NCBI GenBank assembly: GCA_947494975.1
Contig: CANLXA010000001.1
Location: 372,001-436,000, forward strand
Direction of reading: 5' to 3'
Origin: an uncultured Roseicyclus sp.
GTDB lineage: Bacteria; Pseudomonadota; Alphaproteobacteria; Rhodobacterales; Rhodobacteraceae
DNA: 64,000 bases
The notes below the pieces were generated by a model. That model was not told where the DNA came from and did no database searches. It saw only the letters and a program-made list of their open reading frames with translations. A program made the position numbers and the translations under genes. Positions 60,235 to 64,000 of the stretch are shown piece after piece (position 1 is the first letter of the stretch; every line of letters starts with the position of its first letter).

Positions 60235-61248
60235 CTAAGCGGTGCTACTTTCCGCTTCGGCGTCCTGCCCGTGGTAGGGGCAGGCGACGACTTGGTCCGG
60301 GCCGACATGCTCCACCGGCGGCACCCGTTCGGCGCAGGCGGGGCGCACAATCGGACAGCGGGTCCGAAAGACGCAGCCCGAGGGCGGCGCGAGCGGCGAG
60401 GGCAGTTCGCCCTCCAGAACCGGACGATGGCGCGCCCGTTCGGCCTTGGGCGACGGAATGGGCACCGAGGCAATCAGCGCCCTGGTGTAGGGATGGCGCG
60501 GATTGGCGATCAGGTCCGCCGCAGCGGCGGATTCGACGATGCGGCCCAGATACATGACCGCGATCTTGTGGGAGATATGGCGCACCACGCTCAGGTCATG
60601 GGCGATAAAGAGGAGCGACAGGTCGCGTTCCCGCTGTAGATCCTGCAACAGGTTCACCACCTGCGCCTGTACCGAGACGTCGAGCGCGCTCACGGGCTCA
60701 TCGCAGACCACCAATTCGGGCTCGGTGATCAGGGCGCGGGCAATGCCGATGCGCTGGCACTGGCCGCCGGAAAACTCATGGGGATACCGGTTAACCAGCG
60801 CGGGCAGCAGTCCCACCCGCTCCATCATCTGGCCCACCCGCTCGCGGACCTCCGATTTGGACAGGTCGGGATAGTGGGTGGTGAGCGGTTCGGCCACCAC
60901 CTGCCCGACGGTCATACGCGGGTTCAGGGCCGCCAGCGGATCCTGAAAAATCATCTGCACGTGACGCCCATGGGCGCGTTGGCGCGCGGGGGACATGGCG
61001 CGCAAATCTTCCCCCCGCCACAACACACGCCCGGCGCTGGCCTGCACCGTGCCGACGATGGCGCGCGCAAGGGTCGATTTCCCTGAGCCGCTTTCTCCCA
61101 CAAGCCCGAGGGTCTTGCCCGGCTCCAACGCGATCGTCGCGTCCTTGACTGCCTGCAGCTTGCCCGGCGGCGTCCAGGGCCAGGCGCCCTGCCGCGTGAC
61201 GTTGAAGATGACGCTGACATTGTCAACGTCGAGCAGCGGGGCACTCAT
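60235..61248 (-). CDS. dppF: Peptide/nickel-type ABC transporter ATPase (DppF/OppF)
   Basis: A 337-residue ABC ATPase. Walker A GESGSGKST, signature FSGGQCQRIGIARAL and Walker B LVVCDEPVSALDVS are intact, and the C-terminal oligopeptide-type extension carries the Cys cluster (CVFRTRCPIVRPACAE) that binds an iron-sulfur cluster in relatives. Overlaps dppD by ATGA. With the partner ATPase it powers uptake through the DppBC-like permeases. Substrate class (peptides or other amino compounds) is inferred from family. Confidence 0.88.
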   Translation of the reverse strand: MSAPLLDVDNVSVIFNVTRQGAWPWTPPGKLQAVKDATIALEPGKTLGLVGESGSGKSTLARAIVGTVQASAGRVLWRGEDLRAMSPARQRAHGRHVQMIFQDPLAALNPRMTVGQVVAEPLTTHYPDLSKSEVRERVGQMMERVGLLPALVNRYPHEFSGGQCQRIGIARALITEPELVVCDEPVSALDVSVQAQVVNLLQDLQRERDLSLLFIAHDLSVVRHISHKIAVMYLGRIVESAAAADLIANPRHPYTRALIASVPIPSPKAERARHRPVLEGELPSPLAPPSGCVFRTRCPIVRPACAERVPPVEHVGPDQVVACPYHGQDAEAESSTA

Positions 61249-62213
61249 ACGACATCCTCCCGCGGGGCGTGACAGGCGCGGAACCGCCCGGATCCGAACG
61301 CCTCCAGTGGCGGCATCGTCCGTGTGCAGGGCGCGTGGCTGAGCGGGCAGCGCGGGCTGAACGGGCAGCCGGGCGGCAGCGCCGTCAGGTCGGGCGGATC
61401 GCCGGGAATGGTCTGTAGCGCGTCTTGTGGTACGTCGAGACGCGGCACCGCCTTGAGCAGACCAAGCGTGTAGGGATGCGACGGGGCTTCGAACACATCA
61501 TCGGTGGTGCCGTGCTCCATGACCTGTCCGCCATACATCACCAATGTCTCGGCGCAGGTGCCGGCGACGATGCCCAGATCATGGGTGATCAGTATCAGTG
61601 CCGTGCCGAAATCCCGCTGAATATCGGCCATCAGTTCCATGATCTGGTTCTGTACCGTCACGTCGAGCGCCGTCGTCGGCTCATCCGCGATCAGCAGCTT
61701 CGGGCGGCACAAAAGCGCCATCGCCGCCATGATCCGCTGCCGCATCCCGCCGGAGAACTCGTGCGGATACATGCGCAGCCGGGAACGCGCATCGGGGATG
61801 CGCACGGCGTCGAGCATCTTGGCGCTGTCCTCAAGCGCGTCGCGCTTTGACGTGCCCTGGTGCAGCATCAGCACCTCGGCCATCTGCTCACCCACGCGCA
61901 TATAGGGGTTGAGCGAGGTCATCGGGTCCTGAAAGATCATTGCGATCTCATTGGCGCGGATCTTGTTGAGCTGCGCCTCCGGCAGGTTCAGGATCTCCTG
62001 CCCATTGAATTTCACGCTGCCCCGCGACGTGCCGTTCTTGGCCAGAAGGCCGAGGATGCCGAAGGCGAGCTGCGTTTTGCCGGATCCGCTTTCGCCCACG
62101 ATCGCAAGGCTGTCGCCGGGATCCAGCGTGAGGCTCATGCCGTTGACGGCATGGACCTGCCCATCGGGGGTATCGAAGCTGACGCTGAGGTCGGTGACGT
62201 CTAACAGGGCCAT
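61245..62213 (-). CDS. dppD: Peptide/nickel-type ABC transporter ATPase (DppD/OppD)
   Basis: A 322-residue ABC ATPase. It has Walker A GESGSGKTQ (Gln in place of the last Ser/Thr pair), signature FSGGMRQRIMAAMAL and Walker B LLIADEPTTALDVT, and the CPFSPRCPLSHAPC cysteine cluster near the end. It abuts the dppC stop (no spacer) and forms the second NBD of the importer. Confidence 0.88.
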   Translation of the reverse strand: MALLDVTDLSVSFDTPDGQVHAVNGMSLTLDPGDSLAIVGESGSGKTQLAFGILGLLAKNGTSRGSVKFNGQEILNLPEAQLNKIRANEIAMIFQDPMTSLNPYMRVGEQMAEVLMLHQGTSKRDALEDSAKMLDAVRIPDARSRLRMYPHEFSGGMRQRIMAAMALLCRPKLLIADEPTTALDVTVQNQIMELMADIQRDFGTALILITHDLGIVAGTCAETLVMYGGQVMEHGTTDDVFEAPSHPYTLGLLKAVPRLDVPQDALQTIPGDPPDLTALPPGCPFSPRCPLSHAPCTRTMPPLEAFGSGRFRACHAPREDVV

Positions 62214-63131
62214 TCAGCGATCCTTCGGATCGAGCGCATCACGCAGCCCGTCGCCCACAAAGAAGAAGCCGAAAAGCGTGATGACGAAGAAAAACAGCGG
62301 TACAAGCAACATCCAGAGCGTGCCGTTGTTCATCTCCGCCGCACCGTCATTGATCAGCGCGCCCCAGGATGTCAGCGGCTCCTGCACGCCAAGCCCGAGG
62401 AAGCTGATGAAGCTCTCGTAGATGATCATCGAAGGCACCAGCAGCGTGGCATAGACGATCACGACGCCCAGAAGGTTGGGCACGATGTGCCGGCGGATGA
62501 TGGTGAAGGGCCCCACGCCGGTGGCGACGGCGGCCTCCACAAATTCCTTGTTGCGCAAGGTGAGTGTCTGGCCACGCGCGATCCGCGCCATATCCAGCCA
62601 GGAGACAAGCCCGATACCGATGAATAGCATCAGCATCGACCGGCCGAAGACGACCAGCAGCAGGATCAGGACGAACATGTAAGGGATCGACATCAGGACA
62701 TCGACGACCCGCATCATGACGCCATCGATACGGCCCCCGAAATATCCCGCCACGGCGCCGTAAAACGTGCCCACGATGACGGAGATTAAAGCCCCCACGA
62801 TCCCCACCATAAGCGACACCTGCGTGCCTTGCGCGGTGCGCGCGAAGAGGTCGCGACCTAATGCATCGGTGCCGAACCAATGGCCGTTCTCCAGCGACGG
62901 GCGGCCCGCCTCGGCCACGTTTCCGAGAACGGTCCAGTCGATATCCTCATAATTCCACGTGGCGATCAGCGGGCCGAACAGGGCAAAGGCCGCGACGCAG
63001 ACCAGCACGAACAGCCCCGCAACCGCCGCCTTGTTGCGGAAAAACCGCGCCCGGGCATCGGCCCAGAGCGAGCGCCCCTTGATGGGCGCGGCCCCGGCCA
63101 GATCGTCGGCAATGGCTTTGGTGGCGAGCAT
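62214..63131 (-). CDS. dppC: ABC transporter permease (DppC-like)
   Basis: A 305-residue permease with an N-terminal cytoplasmic segment, then about six membrane helices and the coupling loop IARGQTLTLRNKEFVEAAVATGVGPFTIIRRHIVPN, typical of the DppC/OppC group. It follows dppB by 3 bases. Forms the translocation pore together with the DppB-like subunit. Confidence 0.88.
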   Translation of the reverse strand: MLATKAIADDLAGAAPIKGRSLWADARARFFRNKAAVAGLFVLVCVAAFALFGPLIATWNYEDIDWTVLGNVAEAGRPSLENGHWFGTDALGRDLFARTAQGTQVSLMVGIVGALISVIVGTFYGAVAGYFGGRIDGVMMRVVDVLMSIPYMFVLILLLVVFGRSMLMLFIGIGLVSWLDMARIARGQTLTLRNKEFVEAAVATGVGPFTIIRRHIVPNLLGVVIVYATLLVPSMIIYESFISFLGLGVQEPLTSWGALINDGAAEMNNGTLWMLLVPLFFFVITLFGFFFVGDGLRDALDPKDR

Positions 63132-63134
63132 TAT

Positions 63135-64000
63135 CTAATACCGGATCTTCGGGTCGATCCACGCGTAGAGGATATCGACCACAAGGTTGAACAAGATGGT
63201 GAGCGCGCCGAGCAGAACCGTGATCCCCATCATGACGCCGTAATCCCGGTTGAGCGCCGAGGCGACGAAGAACTGCCCGATGCCGCCGGTCGAGAAATAG
63301 ATGTCGATCACCACCGAGCCCGTTATCATCCCCACGAACGCCGGCCCAAGGTACGAGATCACCGGCAGCAATGCCGGTTTTAACGCATGGCGGAAGATCA
63401 CACGGCGCATGGGCAGGCCCTTGGCCCGCGCGGTGCGGATGAAGTTGGACGTCAGCACCTCCAGCATCGAGGCCCGAGAGATCCGGGCGATCGAAGCCAT
63501 GAAGCTGGTCGAAAGCGCGATCACGGGCAGAATCACGTATTCCCATTGCCCGCCCTGCCAGCCGCCTCCGGGAAGCCAGCCGAGCAAGAGCGTGAAGACG
63601 AGGACAAGGATCGGCGCGAGGACGAAGTTCGGCAGAACCTGCGCGCCGATGGAGATGCCGACGGCCAGATAATCGAGCCAGGTATTGTGCCGGACCGCCG
63701 CCAGAATACCGAGTGTGCCGCCGACCAGAACGGCCACGATAAAGCTCCACACACCGTAGGTGAGCGTGACGGGAAAACCCTGCCCGATCAGGTCATTCAC
63801 ATCCTGATCGCGGTAGATGAAGGATGGGCCGAAATCGAATTCGGTCACGATCCCAACGATATAGCGCCAGATCTGCACGATAAACGGCTGGTCCAGCCCG
63901 TATTGCGCCTCAAGATTTGCAAGGACGGCGGGTGGAATGCCCCGTTCGGTCGCGAAGGGGCTGCCGGGGGCCGTGTACATCAATACGAAGGTACCGACGA
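63135..64000 (-). CDS. dppB: ABC transporter permease (DppB-like), 5' end outside the window
   Basis: The frame is open to the right edge, so about the first 20-30 residues are missing; the first visible residues (VGTFVLMYTAPGSPFATERG) end the first membrane helix of a DppB/OppB permease. YGLDQPFIVQIWRYI and the coupling loop ARISRASMLEVLTSNFIRTARAKGLPMRRVIFRHALKPA are typical. A periplasmic binding protein is likely to lie beyond the window. Confidence 0.87.
   Translation of the reverse strand, partial: VGTFVLMYTAPGSPFATERGIPPAVLANLEAQYGLDQPFIVQIWRYIVGIVTEFDFGPSFIYRDQDVNDLIGQGFPVTLTYGVWSFIVAVLVGGTLGILAAVRHNTWLDYLAVGISIGAQVLPNFVLAPILVLVFTLLLGWLPGGGWQGGQWEYVILPVIALSTSFMASIARISRASMLEVLTSNFIRTARAKGLPMRRVIFRHALKPALLPVISYLGPAFVGMITGSVVIDIYFSTGGIGQFFVASALNRDYGVMMGITVLLGALTILFNLVVDILYAWIDPKIRY

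Overview
The window is GC-rich, densely packed and gap-free. It reads as chromosome or large replicon of a marine-type alphaproteobacterium, most likely Rhodobacteraceae (Roseobacter group). The grounds are the gene content: inositol catabolism, a 2,3-dihydroxypropane-1-sulfonate (DHPS)/sulfopyruvate pathway, a homoprotocatechuate meta-cleavage cluster, tripartite tricarboxylate and peptide transporters, and large RTX proteins. I see no rRNA, tRNA, CRISPR array, insertion sequence, phage gene or replication origin.

Layout. (1) 1-4335, plus strand: myo-inositol catabolism, iolD (3' part)-iolC-iolB-aldolase-iolG. (2) 4339-5704, minus: a small membrane protein and a 2-keto-3-deoxygluconate-type sugar kinase. 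(3) 6120-11384, plus: DHPS/sulfolactate oxidation (hpsN, an SDR, a Zn-ADH, comDE, an FMN 2-hydroxyacid dehydrogenase), preceded by a perfect 18-bp palindromic operator candidate. (4) 11496-13636, plus: a Tat-type alkaline-phosphatase-fold protein coupled to a six-helix membrane protein of unknown role.

(5) 14090-41989 is the most unusual part. A 3,938-residue secreted-type protein with an N-terminal LEPR motif and a C-terminal RTX region heads a minus-strand series: DUF3467 protein, GAF-like/HlyD adaptor, and M50 protease/HlyD fusion. A very tight eight-gene operon follows in the same direction: Ser/Thr kinase, FHA protein, PP2C phosphatase, a degenerate GTPase-like protein, two dynamin-like GTPases, and two small proteins that resemble Roadblock/LC7 folds. 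Divergent from the giant gene is an outer-membrane module: TolC-like lipoprotein, periplasmic HlyD-like protein and Omp85-type beta-barrel without POTRA domains. I infer one system of about 28 kb for exporting, processing and anchoring a giant surface protein, with phosphorylation and GTPase control. I do not recognise it as a described secretion type. A glycosidase-like RTX protein (42075-44447) sits next to it and may be a second exported substrate.

(6) 44738-51244: homoprotocatechuate degradation (hpaH, hpaG, an aromatic amino acid decarboxylase, hpaD, hpaE, hpaF) with a divergent hpaR regulator. (7) 51241-57060, minus: tctC-tctB-tctA-aldehyde dehydrogenase-Tm-1-like protein, divergent from an iclR-aminotransferase-metallo-hydrolase operon (57174-60195) across a short region with overlapping inverted repeats. 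(8) 60235-64000, minus: a peptide-type ABC importer (ATPases and permeases); the first permease runs off the window and no binding protein is visible.
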